In this document: positions 22,936-32,844 of the stretch, piece after piece
How the letters are laid out: the number at the start of each line of letters is the position of its first letter
How positions within the stretch are numbered: the stretch's first letter is position 1
Source of the DNA: Symsagittifera roscoffensis
Lineage: Eukaryota > Xenacoelomorpha > Acoela > Convolutidae
Assembly: GCF_963678635.1 (NCBI RefSeq)
Contig: NC_087069.1
Coordinates: forward strand, 33,937,090-34,001,089
DNA: 64,000 nt
Reading direction: 5' to 3'
The notes under the pieces: model-generated
The model's input: the letters and a program-made list of their open reading frames with translations, nothing else
Told to the model about the DNA's origin: nothing
Databases searched by the model: none
Made by a program: the position numbers and the translations under genes

Positions 22936-23116
22936 CTCGTTCTGTAACCTTATTTATGCGTGTTGCATTGAATCCAAGACATTCTGAGCTCTTTCCATTT
23001 TTCAGCATCTCATTAGCTTTATCAGTTGCAGTTTGGTCGTTGTCTGCCAAACCCTTTATAACATCGGTAACGTGGTCCACTTTCTCCAAAAACGAATCTA
23101 GATCTCCCGAATCCAT
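22936..23116 (-). CDS. TTC12: TTC12 exon 1: N-terminal coding exon
   Basis: 181 bases from ATG at 23116 to a donor (CGAG before GTTTGT). The one leftover base plus the two bases opening exon 2 make a GAT codon, so the phases agree. The protein starts MDSGDLDSFLEKVDHVTDVI, which fits the short helical N-terminus of TTC12 (acidic start, FLxxVDxxxxxI pattern). The joined CDS is 181+497+1698 = 2376 bases, 791 amino acids, slightly longer than the roughly 700 of vertebrate TTC12. An alternative donor at AAG before GTTACAG would break the phase. Confidence 0.88.
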
Positions 23117-24155
23117 ACGTTTCTAGAAGCAAAATCGATCTACTCTTTCTGACAAGCTATTAAACAAAACGAAGGTCAAAAGTACCATAGAACACAAAAC
23201 CAGTTTGTTTGCACAAAACCATTTTCGAAATACTTGTAACATTCGCCCGGAAGATACATATCGACGGATAACAAAACTAAGTCTTAAGACGACTGGCTAG
23301 CGTCTAAACAGAGCTTTGCATGTTTTTCACCGTCTCTACCAAGCCAGTACTTTTCGGTGGTCTTTCTTACATCAGGCTGACAAAAACGCTACTGTTCTCC
23401 GGCTTCGACCAGAACGCTCAAATTAACTGAATTACATGCAAAGTTAGTGAGCTCATGGCTGGGTCTCTGTATCCCCAGACCACGAGGTCACTCCTAAAAA
23501 CAGGGCTACTACTTATTATATTACTATTGTTTTTGTTCAGTATATAAAAATCATCATCTCCATCGAAGATGGATCAACCCTTCCCCCTCTACTTCTAGCT
23601 CCTCATTCTTGTCAAAACGAATTAAGATCTTAATTAAATTCAAGTCAGGACATGACGGATGCTAAAATTCAATATAAGTTCATAAAAGTCCACGTCCCGA
23701 GACCCTTCCGGATTCTTGAATCCGGTGAATCAAGCTTCTTAATATCCAGTTCACAATAACTCGGAAGGCTGGGTTTTACCCTTCACCGTTGCTCGCAACG
23801 GCCTTGCAACTATTGTAACAGCACAATAGTTGCAACTCGGAACGTCCTCTGCTGTTCGATAGTTCGTTGTTGTTCTTTTAGCCTCGATTTCGTACTGTTC
23901 GTAATCGCAGATAAAGTTGTTCTGTTTCTTTTCTGCTATTTTAGCTAAAATGGCCGTCTCTGACGTTTCTCAGAAATATGACGTCATAATTCGAATTTTT
24001 AAAAATTAGAATTCCAGAATCTTCTAGCCTTCACCGTTTGGCTAATCGTTCAAATAACGTCCTTATCCGTTCTAAATCGCCAATTCGGAAGGCTTGCTGC
24101 TAAAATACCGAATTCTGCAGAGACTGCATTTTGGCCATTCTGGTCGAATGTCACA
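23117..24155. other. TTC12 upstream region, part of the duplicated block
   Basis: This would hold the TTC12 promoter. It contains the word ACCATAGAACACAAAACCAG shared with about 37602, and AACATTCGCCCGGA shared with about 37143, so dispersed repeat sequence is present. From about 23690 it looks like terminal sequence of element A. No specific promoter element can be supported. Confidence 0.4.
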
Positions 24156-24975
24156 TACTCCCCGGACAGTCCGGTCAATGTCCTCATTGAATCGCGCAAT
24201 GTTCTAAATGGTTACAGTGTCATCGAACAGAATTTACAAAATGCACGAAATTACTTTTACCTACGTCACATCGACTCACTGCAGAATATAAATGGCATCA
24301 TACTACATCACTATAGCCTTCAAATTCTTTCATTAATCTGCACCTTGAGGATATGACTTAAGATAAAACATATTTTCTGACTTCCAGTGTCAATATCCCG
24401 ATTGAAACTTTCTCTCCTAGATTTAAAAGGTGTTGGCTTGCAGGACAGTCCTGCCAACCAACAAGCTAAAATTATCCTACTATGCTCCTTCCCTTCGGAA
24501 ATCTTGCTTGTTTATTGTCCTGAATATTAAAACTAAGAAACTTTGTGGTTAGAAAGAACAATGCAACAACCTCCCTCCTCAAGAAGTTACTCAAGTTTTT
24601 CATGTCACCACAAAGTGATCAGTCTTCCTAAGTGATTAAAAACAATCATGCAGGCTGGAATATTTAAATATACTCTTCCCTCAAGCCTTTCTAAATAAAT
24701 AATAAGTGAGTGTCTCTAAAGCCACTTCAACTAAAACCAAAATGCAAATTTATAAATGCAACAATTTCCAAACTCAACTTAAATGTTTCAGTTTTCAATT
24801 ACAACTTGGTTGCTTGGTTTCTCACTTGAGTTTTTCACACACATAAAACAATTTTGAGTTTTAACTTTTCTTCATCATCCCTTTGTTCTCTTCTTTTTTC
24901 GTCGTTTAGAAGTTCTAAAACTTCTAAATTCTTCTAATTTTCTTTCTTGTTGCCTCTTGTTTTCTCGACCACTCA
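24156..24975 (-). other. 3' untranslated region of element A
   Basis: Noncoding sequence after the ORF4 stop. It contains imperfect palindromes such as CCGGACAGTCCGG (about 24172) and AGGACAGTCCT (about 24443). I could not match it to the leader of the element at 33-35 kb, so no terminal repeat is placed here. Confidence 0.5.
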
Positions 24976-27912
24976 TCAATGCTCCATTTCCTCCTCCTGT
25001 GACGCTGACTCTGCACTCTCGGTCTCCGTGTCTTGTAGCACGTCATTGACTATCCTGACGCTGTTGGAAGCCGTCCTCCAACACTTCTGCTCTTCCACCC
25101 TCTGTTTACAGCAAGGTAGGGGATCCACGTTTGATTCTCTGTTTCTACAGAAGCTATTGTGGAGACACAACGCCACGTTTCTTTCCAAATCTTCTTTCAG
25201 CATCTCTGCCCTCTCACTTCCACTACGCTCGCTCGTCCTGGAAATTCTTTTCACAGCGGTGGTCACTGCATTCCGATGGGTCACGAAAGTTCGCTTGAAA
25301 GCTCCTGCCCCAATGTCCAGCTGATATTCACTGTACACTCTGCCATGTTTCGACATATGCTTTTTCGCATACTCGTACAACCATGCAGTCATGTTAGCTC
25401 TGAACCATGGCATCAATCGTTTTCTTGCCCATATCTTCTTCACTTCCATCGGAATGTTTAGAACTTTGCACATTGTCTCAAAAAGATCTAAATCTTTTAG
25501 ACAATCTAATTTCTGCAATTGTTCTCTCGTCGGTGCCTCCTGTCTATTATTTTCTCTCACATGAGCTTCCAGCCATCGTATCGCCATCATAACTCCCACT
25601 ATCACTATTGTTATGGGCTGTGATGAATCTGGTAAACCCATGGAGAGCAGCTCTCCAGAGTCCCAGATCAACACCAGATTACTACGCTTGGGATACCACC
25701 AGGTCTGCAGCAAGCAGTGGCAAGGAAACTCGTCATGTGTCAACATGATGCTCCTCCAATTCCGTTTTCCCGAAGCTTCCAGCAATGGCTCCACTTCCAT
25801 CATCACTCGGTGGATCTCATCATTCTCATCTACTGCATTGTAATCTGTGACAGTTGATCCTCTCTGTTTCTGTTTTTCAAAGTCACTGAAGTTCCCGCTC
25901 ACATATCCCATGAACTTCTTTCCTAGTATTGACTCCAACTCCTCTTTGGTTCTTTCTGGGACTGCTGAGAACATCTTACATAGTAACTCGTAAGACTTTT
26001 CAGACATTCTCGCCAATCTCACGCACTTTGGCACTGAGAAAGCTTGATCCACGATCGTTCTTGTACTCTTCACGTCCACAGCCACGAAATGTACAGGGTA
26101 TCTGCTCTTGCACATTGGAGCCAACGTTGAACCCACCAAATATCGTGCTCCTGATGGTCTACAATAAGTTTCGCTGTGTCTGATGTTCATCTCCGTTTCG
26201 ATTGCTTCCCTCCATTTTCCTATATACTTCTGCTCAGTCTGCAGAACCCCTGGGAATACTTCTACGCTGATGGCTGTGACCATCTCATGTTTCTGTTCTA
26301 GATTCAATAGTGACTCTAAAGAACCAAACATGCTGTAGAATCCTAGTGCTGTCACCAGATTCACATCGGTTCCTCCATGGCAATCTGCTATCAGTTCCGT
26401 TTCCGTTTTTGCTTTCATCACTACATTTCCAAACAACACCGTCAACTGCTTGTGTTGTTTCTCCAGGGTTTTCACACAGTCTAGACTTCCACAAACGTGA
26501 CCCTCTAGTCCACAGACTTCCGCCAGACAGCTACCAGGTTTGACCCAGTCTTCTGGTCCCCAGCCAGGCAACTCCACTCTATCTTCTCCGTTGCTCTTAG
26601 AGGCTGTTATCATCACATTATATATGATGTTGAGGTCACGCAGGTTACGGTCCACATTCAGTTCCCTCTGTATGTCCTGTGTCGCCCGTAATATTGAGTC
26701 AGCGTTGGGACTAGGACACCACGATGGCTTCATCAATTCCCACACTGCCATCAAGCTCGTTCTCAGTAATTCATCTGAGAATCCCAACCCAAATTCCACT
26801 CTCTTGTCGGATTTTGGTACTGAAGGTGCAGTCACCTCTTCTTCCAAGACCAATCCCAATTTGGCCTGTGGATTGTTAACGCTCTTAGTCGTCACAATTC
26901 TGGACGTCCAGAATCTTAGTAACACCGCCTGCTCATAATCAAAGAAGCAATCACGTATGTCTTCACTCAGGAAAGGATTGTATGCCATCCCTATAATCCC
27001 GGATACATAGCTATATGACTTCTTCTTGATCGGTCCACCGTATTCACTGGATTTCGGCAATGCTCCCATAGATTCTTTAGTGAGCCTCAACTCCTTGTTT
27101 GAGAATCTCCTGATCTCGTCTATCTTTTTCATGGGTTCCAATTCTTCAGGTTCTTTCATGTTCACCCTCATCGGTTTACTTTGCTGCATATCCAGCATTG
27201 CTAGTAAGAACATGGCTTTCGTTCGCTCATCGCCTTCCTTCAACATTTTAACACAAGTGCTTAATGCAGGTACTGAGATCTGCTCTATCAGGAATCGAAT
27301 GAAACAGAGAGCGTCTCTCCGCTTTGCACACGCTACTGCTGCTCCCTCCTGGACTATCAGATCCCTCAGATTCGTCATAAGGAAAACTTTTTCCTCCTTT
27401 GATCTCTTCCTTTCTTCTGAATCATATTCTTCGCGAGTCAGTCCCATCATGCACCAGGCGAGCCTGAGTTGTAATTCCGTCCTTACGTAAGGTACTGCCA
27501 CGAGAGCATGTATTCTTGGCGTAGTCCTCATTTCCTCTTCGAAATACCTCAATACTACTGCTTTCCATGGAAGGCTCACCAACTGCTCGATCGTCTCCGC
27601 CTGTATGTCAGACGACGCCAAAGTTCCGTACGCCTTCTGCTTGAGGGTGGTGCCTTGCAACATTGTTTCCAGATAACCCTCCATGGCTTTTTCCTCTTCC
27701 AGGGCCATTACATGCCCTCTAGCCGAGTTTCGGTATTCCAACATCTCCATGTATCCACCGGTGGGTTCATCTATCGACACTGTCTCAGACACTGTCAGTC
27801 TGTTGTATTCCACTGGTGTTAGTTGTCCTGCAACACTTCCCTTTCCATGATTCATGGGAGATGGCTTGAAGTCCCTCATTTTACTCTCTCCACATTGACT
27901 GAGTATTTCCAT
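24976..27912 (-). CDS. Element A ORF4, conserved protein of unknown function
   Basis: A 978-codon frame from ATG at 27912, starting 18 bases after ORF2 stops. I recognise no domain. It is homologous along most of its length to ORF4 of element B (61484-63964). Shared blocks are YVSGIIGMAYNPFL (YVSGVMGIAYNPFL in B), KPSWCPSPNA, PGSCL followed by a Cys-rich segment, VTALGFYS, PGVLQ, and FSVPKCVRLARMS. Several conserved cysteines suggest a folded, possibly metal-binding core. It continues about 250 residues beyond the point where B stops, ending in a basic and then acidic tail. No signal peptide or clear membrane span is seen, so it does not look like an envelope protein. Confidence 0.8.
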   Translation of the reverse strand: MEILSQCGESKMRDFKPSPMNHGKGSVAGQLTPVEYNRLTVSETVSIDEPTGGYMEMLEYRNSARGHVMALEEEKAMEGYLETMLQGTTLKQKAYGTLASSDIQAETIEQLVSLPWKAVVLRYFEEEMRTTPRIHALVAVPYVRTELQLRLAWCMMGLTREEYDSEERKRSKEEKVFLMTNLRDLIVQEGAAVACAKRRDALCFIRFLIEQISVPALSTCVKMLKEGDERTKAMFLLAMLDMQQSKPMRVNMKEPEELEPMKKIDEIRRFSNKELRLTKESMGALPKSSEYGGPIKKKSYSYVSGIIGMAYNPFLSEDIRDCFFDYEQAVLLRFWTSRIVTTKSVNNPQAKLGLVLEEEVTAPSVPKSDKRVEFGLGFSDELLRTSLMAVWELMKPSWCPSPNADSILRATQDIQRELNVDRNLRDLNIIYNVMITASKSNGEDRVELPGWGPEDWVKPGSCLAEVCGLEGHVCGSLDCVKTLEKQHKQLTVLFGNVVMKAKTETELIADCHGGTDVNLVTALGFYSMFGSLESLLNLEQKHEMVTAISVEVFPGVLQTEQKYIGKWREAIETEMNIRHSETYCRPSGARYLVGSTLAPMCKSRYPVHFVAVDVKSTRTIVDQAFSVPKCVRLARMSEKSYELLCKMFSAVPERTKEELESILGKKFMGYVSGNFSDFEKQKQRGSTVTDYNAVDENDEIHRVMMEVEPLLEASGKRNWRSIMLTHDEFPCHCLLQTWWYPKRSNLVLIWDSGELLSMGLPDSSQPITIVIVGVMMAIRWLEAHVRENNRQEAPTREQLQKLDCLKDLDLFETMCKVLNIPMEVKKIWARKRLMPWFRANMTAWLYEYAKKHMSKHGRVYSEYQLDIGAGAFKRTFVTHRNAVTTAVKRISRTSERSGSERAEMLKEDLERNVALCLHNSFCRNRESNVDPLPCCKQRVEEQKCWRTASNSVRIVNDVLQDTETESAESASQEEEMEH

Positions 27913-27929
27913 TTCTAAAGTCGCTCCAG

Positions 27930-28865
27930 TCAGAGTGCGGTCACCCCGGAACCTGGTGCATTCTTGTTAGCGACCAATCGTCCAGCGGTCTCTATCAGTT
28001 TTCTCACTGTCTGTTCTACGACGGGATCACCCAAGGTGTCACTAGGATCCGGGATTGTTACTCGGTTCGTCTCTGCTGGAAGCCGTGTCTCCGTTGTTTG
28101 ACTCATTTCTCGAGGTGTCAAGAGCTCCATCGGGGACTGCCCACGAGGAATATCCCTTGCAGGTATCACTTTCTCAATGGACGTCGTCAACGCCACCTGC
28201 TCCGATCGCTCTTTGTATTCCTGCCTTAAGCGTTCGATCTCTTGACCCTGCTTTTTGTTGCAGTCTTCAAACAACTTTCTCCACATGTCCCGGTCTTCCT
28301 CCATCGCCAGCATGGTCTTCGTCATATCGTTTAACTCCTTCTTCGTACTTCTCAACTGATCGTTCATCTCGTTCAGATCTTGTATGGTTTGGTTCGTCTG
28401 AACCTTCTGTGTTACTTTCGCCCCTTTTGGTGGCACAGCTACTCTCAGTGGTGAACCAGACGAGGTCGCCTCGCTGTTCATCTCCTGATGCATTCTCGTC
28501 AGCCCAGGTTTGGGCTTGGAGGGCATTGGCATCTCACCTGGTTGGTAAGTCCTAGAACTTCCCAACCCAGGCTCATTCGCCAAGTCACTCCCTGAGAGAG
28601 CCCCGTTTCTCCACCTCATCACTCTCATGTTCGGGCGGTCTAGTACTCCTCTTTCTCCATATGCTGCCATCAACAGGACTTCCGTGGGGCGGTCCCCACG
28701 GTTGTCGTGCCCCAAGATGTTAATCAGGGCGGTCAGCAACATGACCACCTCTGGGTCCTCCAGAGCGAAGTCTCGTTCGATCAGCCGACGATAGATCGCA
28801 TCTACCATCGGTCCTACATATGCCTCTGCCAGGTCCATCAATTCATCCAGGTTGAAATTATCCAT
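27930..28865 (-). CDS. Element A ORF2, N-terminal part only (no SGNH domain)
   Basis: From ATG at 28865 (an upstream TTG-led extension is ignored), 311 codons. The first 110 residues match the N-terminus of element B ORF2: TEVLLMAAYGERG against TEAVLMVGYTTEG, DLANEPGLGSS against DLARNPGLSNN, then PGEMPMPSKP against AGEFPLPTRP. A heptad-like Glu/Lys/Arg-rich segment follows (about residues 170-230, a probable coiled coil). The protein then ends where B continues into its SGNH hydrolase. The frame closes cleanly 17 bases before ORF4. Either a deletion made a short Gag-like or scaffold protein, or this is the ancestral form. Confidence 0.8.
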   Translation of the reverse strand: MDNFNLDELMDLAEAYVGPMVDAIYRRLIERDFALEDPEVVMLLTALINILGHDNRGDRPTEVLLMAAYGERGVLDRPNMRVMRWRNGALSGSDLANEPGLGSSRTYQPGEMPMPSKPKPGLTRMHQEMNSEATSSGSPLRVAVPPKGAKVTQKVQTNQTIQDLNEMNDQLRSTKKELNDMTKTMLAMEEDRDMWRKLFEDCNKKQGQEIERLRQEYKERSEQVALTTSIEKVIPARDIPRGQSPMELLTPREMSQTTETRLPAETNRVTIPDPSDTLGDPVVEQTVRKLIETAGRLVANKNAPGSGVTAL

Positions 28866-29185
28866 ACTGTTCTTCTCCAAATTTAATTTGATTTCGATTT
28901 CAAGTTTTGACTCAAGTGAGCAATTAAATGATCAATCAGGATCTAGAAAAGAAATCACGAATGTCACACTTGTCAATTTCACCCTAACATACATCGTTAA
29001 AATCTGCTTAAAGACAGTTCAGATAAAAAGATATTTATCCTAAAATTTATTAAAATCAATTGGTTTCTAAAATTTTGGAATTCGACCTAAGATTGGACAG
29101 TCCAAACTTTGGATCTATTCCCAAGATCGTCATTTAGTTGTTCATGGTCACTAACCCCTACTTACCCATGATCTTAATAACCTAA

Positions 29186-29215
29186 CACATAACATAACAT
29201 AACATAACATAACAT
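29186..29215. repeat. (ACATA)n microsatellite
   Basis: About six tandem copies of ACATA lie in the noncoding gap between ORF1 and ORF2 of element A. Confidence 0.9.
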
Positions 29216-29277
29216 GACACACATATCACATATTACATGTAACTCGGTCTTTGGCCTAACACCCTCTCGCTCATCAC

Positions 29278-32200
29278 TCAGCCTATACTTAAGTAATATT
29301 TCTTATGTAGATACACTTGTATGTTCGTATCAGAGAATATCACGTGTACAAGCGCGTACAATTCCCGAGGATGCAGTCTTCCTCTATTTGGATCGTACAC
29401 TGGAAGCGAAAGCTCCTTCACGTCCATTTCCACAAGGAAGTCCCTCAGCCTCGTCAAAGACAAGACTAGGTTTTCTGGGTCCACGTGCTGCTTCTCTGTC
29501 GCCCTCGTTACCAAGAAGCATAAGTACTTTCCCGGTATCTGCGACACCGCCGGGGGTAAGGCTGCTACGCCCCCTATCCCTGGTCTTTGCTTCCAAAGGA
29601 ATTCCACGTTTTTATATTCCCTCTTAAAATCTGCCGCTAGCGCCGTCCTAAAACTCATGTCTGCGGTGATAGCTACCGCACATGTTCTGTTTGTGAGTAT
29701 GAAATCACTGTCTGTTAGTATTATGTTACTCGAATATTCATTTGGTAAATTAAAATATGACTCAACTACCCTGCCTATGTCAGGTTTCTTAGGTTCTTCA
29801 CCTGTTTCTGGTTCTAAGTTTCCTGTTTCTCTTGCTATTCTCAATTTTTTTATTATCAAGTTTTCAGTGTGGGTAAGTCCTACCCCCACTCCCCGGACAA
29901 AAATATCCATCGGCGTCCCCGTCGATCGCATACCGGGTATTAAGTCAAGATTAGAAGCTGGAATGAGAAGTTGTCCTTCCTGGGCAGCCCAGGAAGGATC
30001 ATCTCGTTCGGTCTTAATGTATTTCGCGCTTTCGCGATCTACGTCTTGAATCGTAACGCTGGTCTTTTCAGGGTCTGATGTCATTTCGTTCAGCCACTCT
30101 AAGACACGCAGGTTCGTCAGGTCTTGTTCATTTGACTGCTGTTGCTCATCGTCGAACTCCACCTCGGGTTTCGACCAGTCGTCAACCCACTCATCGTTGT
30201 GATCATCGACTATGTCAATGTCTTGTGACACGGTTATTTCCTCTAAACCCACTACTTCCTCCACTATTTTCTTTAGATCTATCCTATCCACTACGAAGTC
30301 GTCACCGTAAGGATTGTATTTCTTTCTTGGTCTCATCCCGTCTTTCTGACGAGTCTGCATCGTGAACGGAAGATCTGGTTCCATGTTCTTGGGAATCTCT
30401 GTCTGTTCGGAATCCTGCCAATCTTCCTCTGCGTAGGGCAAGGTTTCATCGTCTGCTTCGATCTGTTCGTTGGGATCCAGGTCCAATGGTGTATCCGTGC
30501 CTTCCTCTACGACTTCGTTTCCATCGTTCTTCTCCCTGGTGCCTTTTTCATTGATCTCACAAGCAGGATCCATCATTAGATAATCCCCTTCTTCCATGTC
30601 TGCAGGTATACACCAGTCTTCTGTCGATGGATTGTGTGGCTTGATGTTCTCGTAGTGGGCGGCTCGGCCAGTGCTCAGTCTATAAAAGCGTCCCTCTTGG
30701 TGCACCTCTGTAATCATGAAGGGTCCCCTCCACTTCTTCAGAAGCTTTTTTGTCCCTTTCGGTGGTATAACGTTCTGAAATACCCATACGTAGTCTCCCA
30801 CCGAGTAAGCCTTTGCACCAGCTGCTTTCTTGTCGAATCTTTTCCTCTGCCTTGCCTGTGCCTGCTGAGTGTTTCGTCTACACAAGTCGTTCAACTCCTG
30901 TTGGCGTCTGATCACGTCCCTCACGTAGACCTGTGGGGATGTTTTCTTTCCCTCATACTCTGGGTAGAAGAATGTCAAAGGTAAAGACTTCTCGTGTCCC
31001 GTCAGCATCATGTGTGGACTGACTCCAGTGGTGGAGTGTTGCGTGCTATTATAAGCTCCCATCACCTGTGGAAGGTATCTGTCCCAATCGGTCATATACC
31101 TGGAACAGTATACTCTCAGCATCGATACTAACGTCCTATTCTGTCTTTCCACTAAGCCATTCGTCTGAGGGTGGTATGTCGTGGAGTGAGCCTGAGCGAC
31201 CTGTGACCGTCTCATAAGCTCTTTCGTAAGCTCGCCTACGAAAGCCGTTCCATTGTCCGATTGAAACGTCATTGGACATCCGTGTCTTGCTATCCACGTA
31301 TTGATCATGTTGCCAGAATCGCTTCTCCCAGTCGCATGTGTGCTTTGCGTTGGTCGTTCGTTCGAGGTTTGTCTGTTCCCCGTTGAACTCGCTCTACTGT
31401 TCGGGCCCCATGCTGTATTACCCCTTGTGGCATAGCCTGATGAACTGCCCCTGCCTCTAGTGGATCCATACGTCTTCCTCCTTTGATGTTCATTGAAGTT
31501 CACCCTCGGTTCCCTGCTGGGACCTCCCGAGTTCGGCTCTCCTTCTTTTGGTCCACTCTTGCTGCTTAGTAGCCCGTCCAACCTATCCATGATAGCCTGA
31601 GTTCGCCTCTCCATCATCGCGTCTATCTTTGTGTCAAGAGACCCAAGAGACTGCTCTTGCTGAATTCTTAACTTCTCCATGTCGGCTCTTAAGCGTAACT
31701 CCCTCTGTTCCGCCTCTCTTGTCATTCGCGACAAGTTCCTCGTCATATGTTCGTCTGTTCTTTCTTTCAAGCGTTTTTCGCTTCTGTCAACTTCTTGTCT
31801 GTTGCGGTTTATTTCTTCCCGCAGACTTTCTCTTTCAATGTGAACTGCTCTTTCTAGTTCACTCATCCTTATCGACATCTGTTCATTTTGTTCTCCTAAA
31901 CTGCCCACTATGTTGTTTAAGGCTTCCTCTAGTGCTGCCCCGTTATCCATGAGTGGCGTCACTAGTGGTGGTGTAACTCTGTCGGTCCCAGGTAGCTTCG
32001 TGCTGGTCGAGATCCGGGCCTTGACTCTCTGTCTTGACGTCTTTTCATTATCCATTTCAGGATCCGCTAACGCGTTGCCAGGCCCTCTGGTTCTACTCTC
32101 TTCAGGTTGTGGCTCCGAACTTGTCCTGATCGCGAAGTCCTTCGACTGGCCCGGTGTGTTTGCCTCTTTGCTTATCGTTGTCACTACACCAAATTTATCC

Positions 32201-32844
32201 ATGGTTCCAGTCTCTCTTCCGACGTGTGCCTCACTCTCATGGATCGAGCTATGGAGGCTGACTTGAGATCCAAAGTCCCCTTGCTCTTCTTCATCCTCTT
32301 CCTCCTGGGATTCCCCATCGTTTCCTGCTCCTCCTCCCATGCTGAATGGAAAGATGTTTCCGAAGGTGTTCTTCATTCTTTCTGAGAATGATGATGACGT
32401 TGTTTGTTTCCCCGTTCCGCCTGCCATCATAGTGTTGTCTGTCGGAGATCTTCTAGTCGCCGTTACTTCAGTTGAGATGTCGGACAGTTCCGACATCTCC
32501 TCTCGATCCAACGTCCCGGTGGAAGTGGCAAAATCATGACCTTGTTCTACCGGAGTAGATTCACTCGCCAGCCTTCTGCCTCTCCCTTCCAGTCCATTTA
32601 CTCCCTGGTTGTCGTTCATGGTATGGTCCGTATTGACCTCCACTTCTAACAGTTCTCTTCGCTCTTCTGAGGTCTTTTGACTTCTCGTTTCAACCATTCT
32701 GCCTGAAACCGTCCCCTCTTTATCGGACCGGGTTCGCTTGATCCAATCCACAAAAGGATCGGTCATCGTTTTTCTTTGCTTTTCAGGTATGAATTTCCTA
32801 GAGCTATTGCCTCGTTTTGGTATCCTTGACTTGTCTAAACTCAT
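29278..32844 (-). CDS. Element A ORF1: Gag N-terminus joined to integrase and macrodomain
   Basis: An 1188-codon frame from ATG at 32844. Residues 1-300 are a low-complexity, charged Gag-like lead, and about 310-420 a long coiled coil (ERAVHIERESLREEIN and following). Near residue 510 the protein jumps to the integrase core: PMTFQSDNGTAFVGEL (second catalytic Asp), then HPQTNGLVERQNRTL (catalytic Glu). The zinc HHCC domain and first Asp are missing. A GPY/F module follows (KKWRGPFMITEV, about 705), then an acidic linker, and a C-terminal macrodomain-like fold (about 1035-1185) with PGKYLCFLVTR and LPVYDPNRGRL. Capsid, zinc knuckles, PR, RT and RNase H are absent, in frame. It could not support retrotransposition alone. 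Confidence 0.85.
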   Translation of the reverse strand: MSLDKSRIPKRGNSSRKFIPEKQRKTMTDPFVDWIKRTRSDKEGTVSGRMVETRSQKTSEERRELLEVEVNTDHTMNDNQGVNGLEGRGRRLASESTPVEQGHDFATSTGTLDREEMSELSDISTEVTATRRSPTDNTMMAGGTGKQTTSSSFSERMKNTFGNIFPFSMGGGAGNDGESQEEEDEEEQGDFGSQVSLHSSIHESEAHVGRETGTMDKFGVVTTISKEANTPGQSKDFAIRTSSEPQPEESRTRGPGNALADPEMDNEKTSRQRVKARISTSTKLPGTDRVTPPLVTPLMDNGAALEEALNNIVGSLGEQNEQMSIRMSELERAVHIERESLREEINRNRQEVDRSEKRLKERTDEHMTRNLSRMTREAEQRELRLRADMEKLRIQQEQSLGSLDTKIDAMMERRTQAIMDRLDGLLSSKSGPKEGEPNSGGPSREPRVNFNEHQRRKTYGSTRGRGSSSGYATRGNTAWGPNSRASSTGNRQTSNERPTQSTHATGRSDSGNMINTWIARHGCPMTFQSDNGTAFVGELTKELMRRSQVAQAHSTTYHPQTNGLVERQNRTLVSMLRVYCSRYMTDWDRYLPQVMGAYNSTQHSTTGVSPHMMLTGHEKSLPLTFFYPEYEGKKTSPQVYVRDVIRRQQELNDLCRRNTQQAQARQRKRFDKKAAGAKAYSVGDYVWVFQNVIPPKGTKKLLKKWRGPFMITEVHQEGRFYRLSTGRAAHYENIKPHNPSTEDWCIPADMEEGDYLMMDPACEINEKGTREKNDGNEVVEEGTDTPLDLDPNEQIEADDETLPYAEEDWQDSEQTEIPKNMEPDLPFTMQTRQKDGMRPRKKYNPYGDDFVVDRIDLKKIVEEVVGLEEITVSQDIDIVDDHNDEWVDDWSKPEVEFDDEQQQSNEQDLTNLRVLEWLNEMTSDPEKTSVTIQDVDRESAKYIKTERDDPSWAAQEGQLLIPASNLDLIPGMRSTGTPMDIFVRGVGVGLTHTENLIIKKLRIARETGNLEPETGEEPKKPDIGRVVESYFNLPNEYSSNIILTDSDFILTNRTCAVAITADMSFRTALAADFKREYKNVEFLWKQRPGIGGVAALPPAVSQIPGKYLCFLVTRATEKQHVDPENLVLSLTRLRDFLVEMDVKELSLPVYDPNRGRLHPRELYALVHVIFSDTNIQVYLHKKYYLSIG

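Larger units (their letters stand above)
22418..24155. repeat. 1738-bp direct repeat, copy 1 (TTC12 5' exons and upstream)
   Basis: Bases 22418-24155 reappear at 35360-37097 with a constant offset of 12942 and no difference that I could find by eye. The repeat starts inside TTC12 exon 2 and ends at GAATGTCACA. It includes intron 1, exon 1 and about 1 kb upstream. The last part (from about 23690) contains the GACCCTTCCGGATT word and a GGTGAAGGGT word on the other strand, both typical of the leader of element A, so the upstream part may be element terminal sequence. Confidence 0.95.

Noticed and set aside
22418-24155. The whole 1738-bp repeat as the LTR of element A
   Set aside because: It contains TTC12 exon 1 and part of exon 2 with working splice phases, and its inner end does not have the CA expected of an LTR. 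Only its upstream third may be terminal sequence.
24947-28555. Long + strand frames opposite ORF2 and ORF4 of element A
   Set aside because: They are shadows of the - strand ORFs, whose homology to element B establishes the coding strand.
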